From Diploscapter coronatus (lineage: Eukaryota > Nematoda > Chromadorea > Rhabditida > Rhabditidae): a DNA stretch of 64,000 nucleotides. This document shows, in pieces, positions 1 to 10,620 of the stretch. A model generated the notes under the pieces. It saw only the letters and a program-made list of their open reading frames with translations, ran no database searches and was not told the origin of the DNA. A program made the translations under genes and the position numbers. Position 1 is the first letter of the stretch. Each line of letters starts with the position of its first letter. The stretch covers positions 69,455,249 through 69,519,248 of the forward strand of contig OZ038423.1 of assembly GCA_964036155.1 (NCBI GenBank), written 5' to 3'.

Positions 1-120
1 GATAAAGGATGGTAGGGAAAACGATTTTTTTCTCACACTATTTCGCATGGCTTGAGGTTTCCAAGTTTAAGTTCCCGCTTTAATTCATCGTGGTTGTTTT
101 TCGAGCCACAGTTTTTATGC

Positions 121-3026
121 TCACTCATCAGGCAGATTGCCCAAAGCGGGATCCTTGAGCAGCGGCAAAATCTCAACGGTGAAATTGTGCTTTTGGAAAT
201 TGTGACCGACGATTTTCTCGACTTGCTCCCAGACGGACTCGTGGTTGTAGCGTTGATGACCCTTGTAGACGGATAGTTGATCGCGACAAGCCTAAAAAAT
301 AAAAAAGGCTCAACGATTGATTTTTAGCCAAGTAAGCGATTGTATGGGTTAAATTTTAGAGAAAAAAACATGGAAACCTGATGAGTATGACTAGCGTCTC
401 GCCAAATTCCGTTTCCCGAAGTCCGCAAAGCGACGACAAAAGTCCGGTGCGGCAAGAGTCGGTGGATTTCTTGAATCGTCTCCAGAACCTCGACTGCTAC
501 CTGACCCGTCTCAGAACCCTCTCCGTCCTAAATTTCGAAAAAAAAACAGCGAAATAAACCGATCTTTAAGCTCCGTCCATTTTTAAGTAAGCTAAATTGC
601 AAGACTTTACCTGTACGCTAGCCATAATAAAGATGATCTTCCACATCTCGTTGTAATTCGAATACTCTCGAATTGAACTGGCGATAGACCTAGATAATTG
701 GGTAATTAGCGATATAGTTAGGGAAATTAAACCAAGTTAATTTGGATAATTACCTCGCCTGTTCAATCAGTGAGTCGTTCCATTCGTTAGAGTCAATTAC
801 AGTCAAGTTTTCATTGTAGATTTTGATGAGCTTATCGAGTGTGGGTAATTCGGTGGTTGATGACTTTCGAGTACATGGGTGCAGAATACCTAATAACTAG
901 AGTAGTTAAGTGGATAGTTAGGGTTATTATTACCATTTTTGAGCAACGTAAAATTGGAAGGACAATAGATTGATAAATGGCCCATTTCAGCATAGACCGA
1001 TATGTCATCTGGTCGTAGTAAATTGGCGTCTTCTAAATTTCAAGAAAAATTAAAGCTCAACTTTTTCAATATACCAGCCGGTAGAACTAAAGGCCGCCAA
1101 CATTTCCTAGCATCTTCTAGGATATAGTCCAATGGATAGTCGTTAGATTGCTCCTCTAGTTGAGAGTTCTAAAGTTTGAAACTTTCTGAATGCTATTTTT
1201 TGCCAAAGCTCCATGTTTCTTGTTTATTTATTTGCAAAAGTTCATGTCATGTGAAAGATGATACACTTTGTTTTGGTTTATTTTACGCAAAATGTCGTGT
1301 GGAATGTTTATTCGTCAATGCTCATTTAGTGCGCATCTTCTTTCACCACACGTGTGGTAGATAAAATTAATGGGATAGTGTTCCAAAGATTTCAGAGACT
1401 AAGGGGTTTTAATACCCCTTCCAGATTTTACGCTGAGTCTCGAATTTTATGAGATCTATCAAATTTTAAAGTATGAGCGTTTGACCTAACAAGAGAACAT
1501 GTGTTCTCTGTAATTTTAAATGAAAAATGATGTTCAATTCCTAGAACATTTTGACATCAAAAGAAATGCATCCACTTGCATGAAACCGCACAAAGTCATT
1601 CATTTTTAAGCGCCATCTTTATCTTTCAACTTCTCATTTTTCAAATGCTATTTCGCTTTTTCTTAGTTTTTCTCTCATGAATGCTAATTATGAGATGGAA
1701 ATTCAAAATAATTAGCTCTTTTACCGAGGGACCAAAAAATTAGCTGAAATTTTCTTGGGTTTAAATGAAGAAATAATGAAAATTTTCGGCTGGTCGTCCC
1801 CTGGGAGTGCTTTTTCCGAGGTCCAAGACATTCCTTATTGTCTAAAGCGCGTTCAGTTTTTTCGACTTCCTGAATTTGGCTCATAAAATTTTCATAACTT
1901 TTGAAGGTGTAAAGTGTGACGATATCCATTGAAAATTGTATAGGAAAAGTTCTAGTTTTGCTCTGTAAATTGTTGTTCTTCTCTCTGTTAGCATTAGAGC
2001 AAACTGAATTATGATTAGAGCACGAAATCCACAAGGGGTTACTTCAAAAATAAGGCATTGTGGGTCATTCAATTATCTCGGGATTTAATGGCTAGGAGCC
2101 CGCGTCCTCCATAGCGCAGTGGCTATTATCGCACAATTTTATCGACTCCAAACGAGCGAAATTTACTTTTGTCATGCAATTCCAGATTAATTCTTCGTAC
2201 TTTTGCAAAGTAGCAATACGCTTTTCTAAAAATGAGCTCCTATTTCGGCAAATTAAAATTTCTTCTAAAAAATCACAAACTACATGATTTTTGGCGCTCC
2301 ACTATAAACATTTTGATTCAATTATCACCGTAGTGAAATAAAAATAGCGCTAATACCAAATCGATATAGCGTAAAACAAAGAACTTTCCTGCATTACGAC
2401 AAAATTGTGGCATGTTCATTAACATACCCTATCAAATTTAATGCATCAAAATATAGTAGAAACGCAGAGCGTGCGAGAATTATTGCAAAATCGACGCATT
2501 TTTGCGTGTATTTTCTTCCGATCCAACGCGCAATCATTATCCATAATGAAAATTTGAAACTCAGCTGAAATACCGCACAAACTCAATAATGATTACTTTC
2601 AAAAGGAAAGAAAAGTTGTTTTGTTCAAAAAACAAATGAATCTTTGAAGTGAGTCACCTAGTGGTAAATTGTTTTTTTATTTGAGGTTTTGGAGAATTCT
2701 CGAGAATGAAACAGTTTGAAATAAATGCTTTACAGAAAAATGATTTTTATAGGCTTTATAGGAAAAAAAACCTGTAGAGTAATGAGACTCATCCATCTCT
2801 CATAGAACGATTTATCCGTCGTCAATTTCGTTTCGATCCGCATCAAATTCAGGTCGTCTTCACATTCGGAAGACTGAATAATAGCGAATAAAAGTAGGAG
2901 GAATAAAGCTCGGGAAAAATCGGGCAGAAATCCAAAATAATTCCAAAGTATCCTAGATGCGAAACTACTGCCTCCGGAAAATTCGAAAATTTCGACATCT
3001 TCTTCGATCAATCTTCGACGCTTCAT
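121..3026 (-). CDS. Phospholipase B1-like (GDSL/SGNH family) membrane protein, probably inactive, partial
   Basis: Exons (minus): 3026-2772, 1168-1075, 1032-934, 889-754, 689-611, 527-378 and 291 to about 125. All junction phases agree. Residues 1-85 hold a charged start (MKRRRLIEEDVE) and a hydrophobic stretch (ALFLLLLFAII) that suits a signal anchor. Further on, C-W-x-P-L then LLRPDDISVYAEMG matches the ALRPADIkvvaalGDS block of phospholipase B1. TELPTLDKLIKIYNENLT matches the TLPnilkkfNPnLtG block, and EMWKIIFI matches the WKLvTifiGgND block. The family hydrolyses acyl esters of phospholipids at membranes. Here the GDS serine motif reads GHLSIY and the GND block reads IMASVQ, so catalysis looks lost. 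At the left end the frame meets TGA at 123-121, but a strong donor (GTGAGC at 124-119) suggests the gene continues beyond the window. The first intron is 1.6 kb. Confidence 0.75.
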
Positions 3027-6001
3027 CTCATCATTTATTGAACTGGGGTCTGAAAATATTGAAATTAAAACAAATGAAAATTTTAGATGTTCGAAGAAAA
3101 CATAAGAAAAAAATGTGATTTTTTTATAGAAAATAGGTAGGCAATTTGCAAAGTTCGTAAGGTAGTAAGGTAATAATGCCTCTCTAATCACATTCCATTT
3201 CTCTTCTAGCTCACCTTATCCTTCTCCCTTAACTATGCCTTACTACCTTACTACTTTACGAGCTTTACAAATTACCAATGGGGGTCTTCACTAAATTTCA
3301 GTAAAATTTGGGCTAGAAAGATAAACTATATCAAGATGCAAAAATGGAATCCCAGTTTAAAGGAAAAGATGAATTTCAGGAAAAGAACACCACCCACTTG
3401 TGAATTGAGTAGAGACGAAGAGAAAGAGGATGGAAGGATAGGAAATAGAGAAAGTTAGGGTGAGGGGAAAAGAAAAAAGAAAAATTAGAAAGAAATAGTA
3501 TATAGAAAAGGGGAGAGAGAGACAGAAAGATTTCAGAAATTCAACTAGACATCGAGATAACAATGCGGGTAATGCATGGATAAAGGAACTCTCTTGAAAA
3601 GAATACTTTATTAGTTCAAGGGGTCGAATGTTACCTGAGCCTGGCACCGATCTGGGTAAGTGAAAAAATACTGGCTAGAAAATTTGTAGACAAATATTAA
3701 ATTCAGATTTATGTTTGTTAATTTAGAGAATAATAGAATGAGATAAATAAAAACAGATTTTATCTATATCAAAGAAATGAAACAAACAAGACTTAAGCAA
3801 TATTAAAGATGGGAGAAATAAGGGTTTAGATCTGAGGATACAAAATAAAGTCGTTGCCATGAAGAAGGAAATTCTAGCTTTAAGATGATGCTAAATCTTT
3901 AATTTTCTCGTAATTCGAGAGAAGAGTTAAGCAGGGATTTGCAGGTTTAAATTGGTAACGATTTTACTGAAAATAAGCATTAGTCAAAGCTAAATCGAAT
4001 TTTGTAATTGGAACATAGAAACCAAGCAAAATAAAATAGTACTATCGTCTAGAAATGGAAAACGATGGTCTTATATTTAAAATAAAGGGTCTGGCCTAGA
4101 AAACCTATAAATTTTCCAAAGTACAAGTGTAATTAAATCACGAAACCATGAAGATATTGATCAAATTAGTGCAAAAAGTCGGAGAAAATCAATTTTTCTG
4201 TAAGATTTATTGTTGGAACCTACTAAAAGTGCAAAAATAGGTGGAGTCTCGGAAAACAAACCGAAATTAGGCAGGAAATAAGGGTCTGAGAGAAAAATGT
4301 GGGAACAAAAAGGCGCTGGGAGAAAAATGAAGGCAATCTCGGACGAATGAACGAATCACGCTGGGAAATCGTCATTTTGCAGGTCTTCGAGAGAGAAATT
4401 GCCTTGTAGCGATTAAGGGCGAAAGTCGACGAGGAACAAAAAAGTGGGAGGAAAAATACCTGGGAGAGATTTTCGGTGGAACAACTGTGAATAAAAATGA
4501 AGGGCAGATTATCTTTGATTTATGGTCTTCCGAAGAAAAATATTGCAAATTGCTGAGATTTTACATATCAGAATAGGTGATTTTTCAGATTTTCAAATGG
4601 GTAGGAATAATTTGTTAGAAATCGAGCAAATCATAGAAATTTCTACGAAAAAGTTCACTCAAGTATGAATAAGAACTAGAAAATGGAATTTTACGATGAG
4701 CGCGCCTTTCTCAGGGAAATTTCAGAAATTTACGCGCTCTACTAATAGTAAATCTGGAGGGTTAGTGAGGTGTGCACATGGATACATGTTTGATGATGAT
4801 GCAACACAGGGATGCGAGGAAAAGGAGAGAAAGAAAGGAAAAATGAAAGTGTGAATTGATGCCCTATGAATGTGCAATGAACATGTACGTACATAACGAC
4901 GAAAACCAGTAGCCCCTCCATCAAAAACAATTCCAAAAACCGACGAAAAATATAATTTTTAAGAAAAATGCCTCCGTTTTCTGGGAACAATTTCGATTTT
5001 GGGACCAAAATATTACCAGGTTAAAGCACACAATTTAACAGGCAACCGGAATTTCCCTAGTTCCATTTGTAAGAAAGAGATATTGGTCAGCCTATTATGC
5101 CCTTTCCAAGTCGTCAAATATAATGGCTTGGGGCGATTTATTGGAAGGGATATTTCCGGATTTATAGGATAAAGGTAAGGAGCGAAATTTACATATAAGA
5201 GTTAGAAGACGAATAATTTTCTTTTAAATTTCTGGAAAGGAAGTATTCAAATTTGAGAAAGGTTAGAAGGCCAGAGTTTTCAGGGCAAAATTAGGCCAAA
5301 TCAGACAGCCACAATAATACGACACAACTTTTCTACAATATTACGGCACGCTTTTTGCAAAATGGTGAACATTCTCTATAAAAGCGTATCGCATTTTTGT
5401 AACTGTAATCACATCAAAATAAAAGAGGATAATATAAACAGATGCATAATGAGGGAAAGAAATGTAATAATTAGACACAGATAATGCACCTTCTGTCGCA
5501 TAAAGTATCTGGATTAAAGAAAGAAAAATAGTGTAAAGATGAGATTCAGGCAAAAGTGAGAAAATTTAAAAAGGTTGCAGGAAGATTTTCAAGAGTTACA
5601 AAGTATCTATTTAACGAGCTCTTAAGCGCAAAGAGTTAAAGTTATGAAATTCGATACTCTAGCAACTGAATATAGCGAAAGAGAGATGGACATTATCATA
5701 GATCGAAATAATCGATTTTTCAAATCAAATTTAAACCAAATAAAACATTTCTTAACTGATCAAAAAGTTTGCAATTTCGAACAATAAATTTGAATTTTCA
5801 AAAGTTCAATGGGAGGAAACTTCTGGAGCAAAAATGTGAGAGCAAAAAATCGACCGGGAGGGAGCGTTTCAATCTAAAGTGACACGGAAAAAGAGAAGCG
5901 CAAGTGATGCAATTACAAAGGATGGCTAAGTGATAAGAGAAAGATGAGAGGATCTGAAAGAGATAAACAAAAATGATATAGACAGAGATAGTTTCACTTT
6001 G
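3027..6001. other. Intergenic, purine-rich on the plus strand, no gene seen
   Basis: About 3 kb of AT-rich DNA with many GAGA and AAAGAGA runs (3400-3540, 4800-4850, 5860-5960). A few open stretches exist on the minus strand, but they are low-complexity (Phe, Ser and Leu runs) and lack paired splice signals. I see no recognisable RNA gene. It may hold promoters for both the minus-strand phospholipase-like gene and the plus-strand small membrane protein. Confidence 0.5.
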
Positions 6002-6509
6002 ATGAAGAGAACAATTGACAAATTTATCAGTGGCGATATTTTTTGCCTAAGGAGCACCAACTTCGAGGTCGCACTTTTTGGAGAAAGAAGTGCGAATTTT
6101 TGGGCAAAAAATCTAATGCAAAGAATTGAACCGTTTCAGAGGCAATAGAAGACTGGATCGGAGATCACTTTAAGGGCGAGCATGGAATTAACTAATAAAA
6201 TCTAGATAATTGTCTTAATTATCGCTATTCCAGAAGTCCTCACTACACTGATATTCGCCCTGACCGTAGCAACGTTAATTTTAATCATCCAACTTGTTAT
6301 CTGCTTAAAAATTCGGTAAGCTTCATTTTTTCTTAACGCCTCTAAATTAAATATAACGCTCCTAAAAGTTTAACAATGACGTTACGAATTTCAGAAATGT
6401 TAAAAAATCAACTCGATCGTCACCGAAGTCGGCCCCTAGAGTCTCGAGAGATGTCAAGGGAAAATCTCCGCCGTCGGCGTCAACCTTCATAAGCCCGATA
6501 ACGATGTAA
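6002..6509 (+). CDS. Small single-pass membrane protein, unknown function
   Basis: Proposed exons: 6002-6089, 6140-6175, 6234-6315, 6395-6509, about 106 residues. The well-supported part is the third exon, which encodes one strongly hydrophobic helix (VLTTLIFALTVATLILIIQL), followed by a basic Ser/Pro-rich tail (KKSTRSSPKSAPR and so on) ending in TAA. The exon 3-4 junction (CG|GTAAGC to TTTCAG|A) is canonical. The exon 2-3 junction keeps the frame only with a GC donor (AAGG|GCGAGC); read-through meets a stop within a few codons. The first exon, starting MKRTIDKF, is the least certain, with donor GTGCGA. The topology suggests a short extracellular or luminal N-terminus, one helix and a basic cytoplasmic tail. 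I do not recognise the family. Confidence 0.4.
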
Positions 6510-7415
6510 CAATCGGCGTCAAAAGTCTCCAGAAGCTCAACGACGATCAACACTACTGTAACCCGAAACAACAAGTTCAAATAACATAGACACGAAGACA
6601 ATGTGGGTCGGAAAGAGCAAATAATCTTTATTATTAATTTCCGATTCAGGTTTAGATTTAGAGATACTTGCTAAAACGAAAACACCTGTTATGAATGAAA
6701 TACGAAGTGAAGTTTGCTAAATTGGAAATAGTCCCAGACCGATATATGACAATTGTAAAATGTTCGAATTATTCATTTTTCATGGCTTTCATACTCGTCA
6801 TAATCTATCTTTCCCTTAGAAAAGGCCACGCTTTATCATAAGCTAAACTACTATTCTAACTTTTCTAATTACTCCTTTAATTGCCCTGTATCCCTATTCT
6901 TTTCGACTTTCTCTGTATGAAATACCATAACTTTCCAGGCTTTATCCAAACTTATCTTTCATATCCATGATTTTTATCCATTTTCAAATCTCCTTTTCAA
7001 AATCTCTTCAGGCCCAATTTCTATTTTCCCATTCGTTCCCCTGCGTCTCTGCCCCTCCAACCACCTGCATCCCTGTCTATGTGTGCAAGTGCCACCTGCC
7101 CCTGTCTCTCGACTCTGGCCGTCTGTGCTCTCTCCACTTGCTCTACTCTCTTCACTCTCCCATTTCTACCCATCTCAATTGGAATTTTGCTGTTTTCGGC
7201 CAGTTTTACATTTTTCATTGATCGACGACTTTCTATCCTTTTCTGAAATTTTTATCTAACGCCATTTTTTTAAATTCTGAATTTAACGTCAGGGTGTCAT
7301 TTGAACTTTTGTTCGTTTTCTTAAAATTTATAGGACGCCATTTATTATTTTGACTGTGATGCCAGGGACGTCACGCTTTTTCAGTTAAAAAAAAGGTGTT
7401 TCAGAATTCCGAACC
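6510..7415. other. Intergenic and upstream region of the zinc finger gene
   Basis: About 0.9 kb. A pyrimidine-rich tract at 7015-7160 (many CTCTC and CCCTG runs on the plus strand) lies 250-400 bp before the start codon and could be promoter sequence. GTGTTTCAG at 7397-7405 just before the first exon is a good cis- or trans-splice acceptor for the 5' end of the mRNA. Confidence 0.4.
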
Positions 7416-10279
7416 ATGACCCCGACCGCAATTCGGAAGTCGGAGCGAATCTCGCAGTGCGGCGCAAAACCGCCCAAACGGGAACTCTACTCCGAGCAGC
7501 TCTACGCTATGCACACGAAGGTCGTCACCCCGAAGTAGGAGATTTTATTTGATTTTTTTTTTAAATCTCAAAACTCAAGCGATATGATAGATCTATTTAA
7601 ATGTAGATTGGAGCTGTTTTTTTTATCGATTTTTGCATAAAATTGCAATTGAATCTTAGAAGATATGATAGACTATATTTAGATCTCATATTTAATTTTG
7701 GGCCAAATATAAATATCTGAAATTTGAAATGACTTATTATGACATCTTAAGAGATATATTGAACATATAATTGTTAAAATAAAACTATGTATGTCAGAAA
7801 GCCCCCCTCCTCGAAAACGATGGTGTTCACGCACTCCTCGTCGACTCCGTTCATGGTCAAAGAGAAGCCGTCCTCCCCGCCTCCGTTGCCGAGTCCCAGC
7901 GTTCCGAATAGAGAGACACAGGCTGCGTCTCCGACCTGTTCCGGTATGAATTAAGAATCTTGATGCTTGAAAAAGAAATGTTGACTGTTAGAAGCAATAG
8001 ATTTTTCAGTATTTATTCTTCAACAACATTTTTCATGGAATATAAGATTCTGATTGTGAAGATTTGATTACCTTCTTTAGTTTCAGGTTGAATCATTTCA
8101 TTACTCATAAACCTTCGATTCTGAAGATTTTTTTTTTTGTTGAAATCTTTATTTTTAAGTGACCGTCCAACCTATCAAAATCGTCCCACTCAATCTGCCC
8201 GATATTCTCTCGCCGAACGGGTCTAATGGAAAGAATGTCGAGGTTAAGCAGGTACAAATTAATTCTTCTGTTATCTTTTATATATTTACTTGTAACTAAT
8301 TCTCATTTTTTATTAAAAAATATCTATTTCCAGGAAATCTGTTCGGACGACGGTTTGATTTCGGAGCCTCCAACTCAGGTCAAAACGGAGTCGAACCTCG
8401 CGAAATACTTCGAAAAGCTCAAGAAAGAAATCGAATTGGAGCTTTATCTGAGGTAACATATTCATGGACGATTTATTCCTAGTTATTTACACTAATTTTC
8501 GGCTATGGTATTCTTGATTTTTAACCTTATAATAAAATTCTAGAATTAAAATCTTCAAATAAGAAAAAAAAAACTCGTATTTTGAGTCTAAGGCTGAGGT
8601 TTAGGACTTTAAAATAGCTATATCAATATGATTGCAGGCGGTACATGAAACAGAAAGAAAAGGAGGAGGGAAACACTGGAAACCAGGGAACTCAAAATGC
8701 AGAACAAGCTGAGCAGCAACCAATGGAGCTGTTTGTCAAGAAAGGTGCTTTTAAATCATGTCTCATTTAGATTTTTCAATCTCTTAGATTTATAATAATA
8801 TTTTGACGCCTGAAATTCAAATGTAAATGACGAAACGAATATAATCTGACATAAAATATTATTGAGCTTGAGATTTAAGCTATTCAAATTTCAAATTCGC
8901 TAGTATCTGAAGTGTAAATTGTCATGTAATGAAAGAAAAGCCTTCTAAAATTTAAAATATGAAAAATTTTCAGAATCAACCCTAGTTCTAACCCCAGTCG
9001 TGAAGAAGGAAACTAGCGTGCGGAGCTCTACTCCATCCCCGTCCTCTTCGCAGGGATCACCATGGATTGAACATGTATGCAAAATTAAAAAAAAAAAAGT
9101 GCACCCCTATTAAAAATCATGTTTTTTTTTAGATATTATCATTTCTTTCTGAAAAAAACGTTATCATATGTTTCTAGTCAAATTTTTACAAAAGCATTTT
9201 CCTTTAAACCTGAGATAATTTCTAAAAAAATCTTTTCTTTTCCAGAAAGAACTGGAATCCCTCCTAATCCGTAACGTGAGAAAGGACCCGCTGACCGGCA
9301 AACTGAAGTGTCCCGTCTGCGGAAAGCTGATCACCCGGACGTTCGGCATGAAGGTCCACATGAGAACGCACAGTAAGTCAATTTTTCAATTGTCTCAGGT
9401 TTTCAAAAATATTCTGCCAAGACAATTAGGAGAAAGTAGCCAAAATTCTATTTCAATGTTTTTTTTGTTTTTTTTTTTTTTATATTTTTGCAAAAATTAA
9501 TCAAATTAGTTCCACATATTGTCAATGGCCGATTACTTGAGGCTAAGCAAATGACATAAACTTTTGATGCGCGGGAATTAGCCCGTTATTTACAGCAGAG
9601 TTTACGCTATTTTCATCATATTCAAGGAATAACTTAGACAACTATTTGATAATACGCAATGCACATTTTGCATATGTGAATTTGTGCATCGCTTATTTCT
9701 TCTCAAGTTTTCGGCCATTGACAGCAATAATAATTTCGATAAAATAGAATCAGAAGAATTTACTTGACTGCACAATTTTATACTCAAAATCGCTTTTGCA
9801 AAACAATCTAAAACTGACAGTTATTTTAGAATGGGGACTCGATATATAAATATATTCGTGGGAGTTGTTTTTTTTGGAATACTATACTCTTTATCAACTG
9901 CTGCAAAAGTATAGCAAACTTTAACATTGAAATTTTCAGCCGGAGAAAAGCCACACAAGTGTGAAATTTGCGAAGCCACGTTTGCGGATCGATCGAATTT
10001 GCAATCGCACATTCACACACATAAAGGTAAATAAGACAAAAATAAGAGCGGAGCCTGAAAATTTTTAATTTTGCAAAAATGAGGCATACATTTTCAGATA
10101 TCCGCCCGCACGCGTGCTCTGTGTGCCACAAAGAGTTCGCCCTGAAGAGCTACCTGAAGAAGCACATGCTCTTGCATGGAGGCGTGCAAAGTAGCAGTCC
10201 AAATACGACATCGCTCATCGAATTGGACCAGATCAAGCGAGAGGACACGCCTCCAGAGGAAATCAAAGCACCATTCTAG
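7416..10279 (+). CDS. Scratch/Snail-type C2H2 zinc finger transcription factor
   Basis: Exons: 7416-7534, 7798-7943, 8160-8251, 8334-8452, 8638-8744, 8974-9074, 9246-9372, 9940-10026, 10098-10279; 359 residues, all phases consistent. The N-terminal ~230 residues are Ser/Pro-rich with a charged helix (KKEIELELYLRRYMKQKEK). Three C2H2 fingers follow: CPVCGKLITRTFGMKVHMRTH, a TGEKPHKC linker with CEICEATFADRSNLQSH, and CSVCHKEFALKSYLKKH. FADRSNL is typical of Snail-superfamily fingers and FALKSYL of the last Scratch finger. Members bind E-box DNA in the nucleus and usually repress; CES-1 is the known nematode case. Usual relatives have four or five fingers and often an N-terminal SNAG motif; here the first fingers and SNAG are absent. 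The start follows a splice acceptor by 10 nt. Confidence 0.85.
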
Positions 10280-10420
10280 GTCACGTCCACTAAATTAAAA
10301 AATCTAGGCAAAGTGAATATCTAAAAGCAGTGAAGAAACATAATGAGAATTTTATTTTAACATTACAAACTATCTTTGAATGATAATTCAGTAAATTAGA
10401 AGAAAAAAATCACGACATTT

Positions 10421-10620
10421 TATGGCTTGTGAGGAGGTAAATACTGCTTACTCTTTGCAACTCACTTTCGTACGAGTCATGCCCCTTCTCGCTATTTCTT
10501 TCTCCTTTTTCTTTGTGCTATCTCTTTCGTTTTTCAGAGCGCATGCTATTTCTCGGGGGTTGAGTCTGGGAGAGGAGAGTTGCAAAATGTATGCAGTATC
10601 TAACTCCTCACACGACATAA
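10421..10620. repeat. Foldback (MITE-like) element, about 200 bp
   Basis: Two inverted arms, TGTGAGGAGGTAAATACTGC at the left and its near complement CAGTATCTAACTCCTCACAC at the right, extend through TTTGCAACTC into a partly paired interior. The arms are about 40 bp at high similarity and decay inwards. It sits 140 bp after the zinc finger stop codon. Open frames inside on both strands are by-products of the palindrome. Confidence 0.7.

Noticed and set aside
2105..2140. tRNA-like A box (ATAGCGCAGTGG) with a possible D arm
   Set aside because: No anticodon arm or GGTTCGAATCC-type B box follows within 70 nt, on either strand; at most a fragment.
2707..2716. TGAAACAG, complement of the C. elegans piRNA upstream motif CTGTTTCA
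   Set aside because: A single 8-mer in 64 kb of AT-rich DNA is expected by chance, and no downstream piRNA start pattern was seen.
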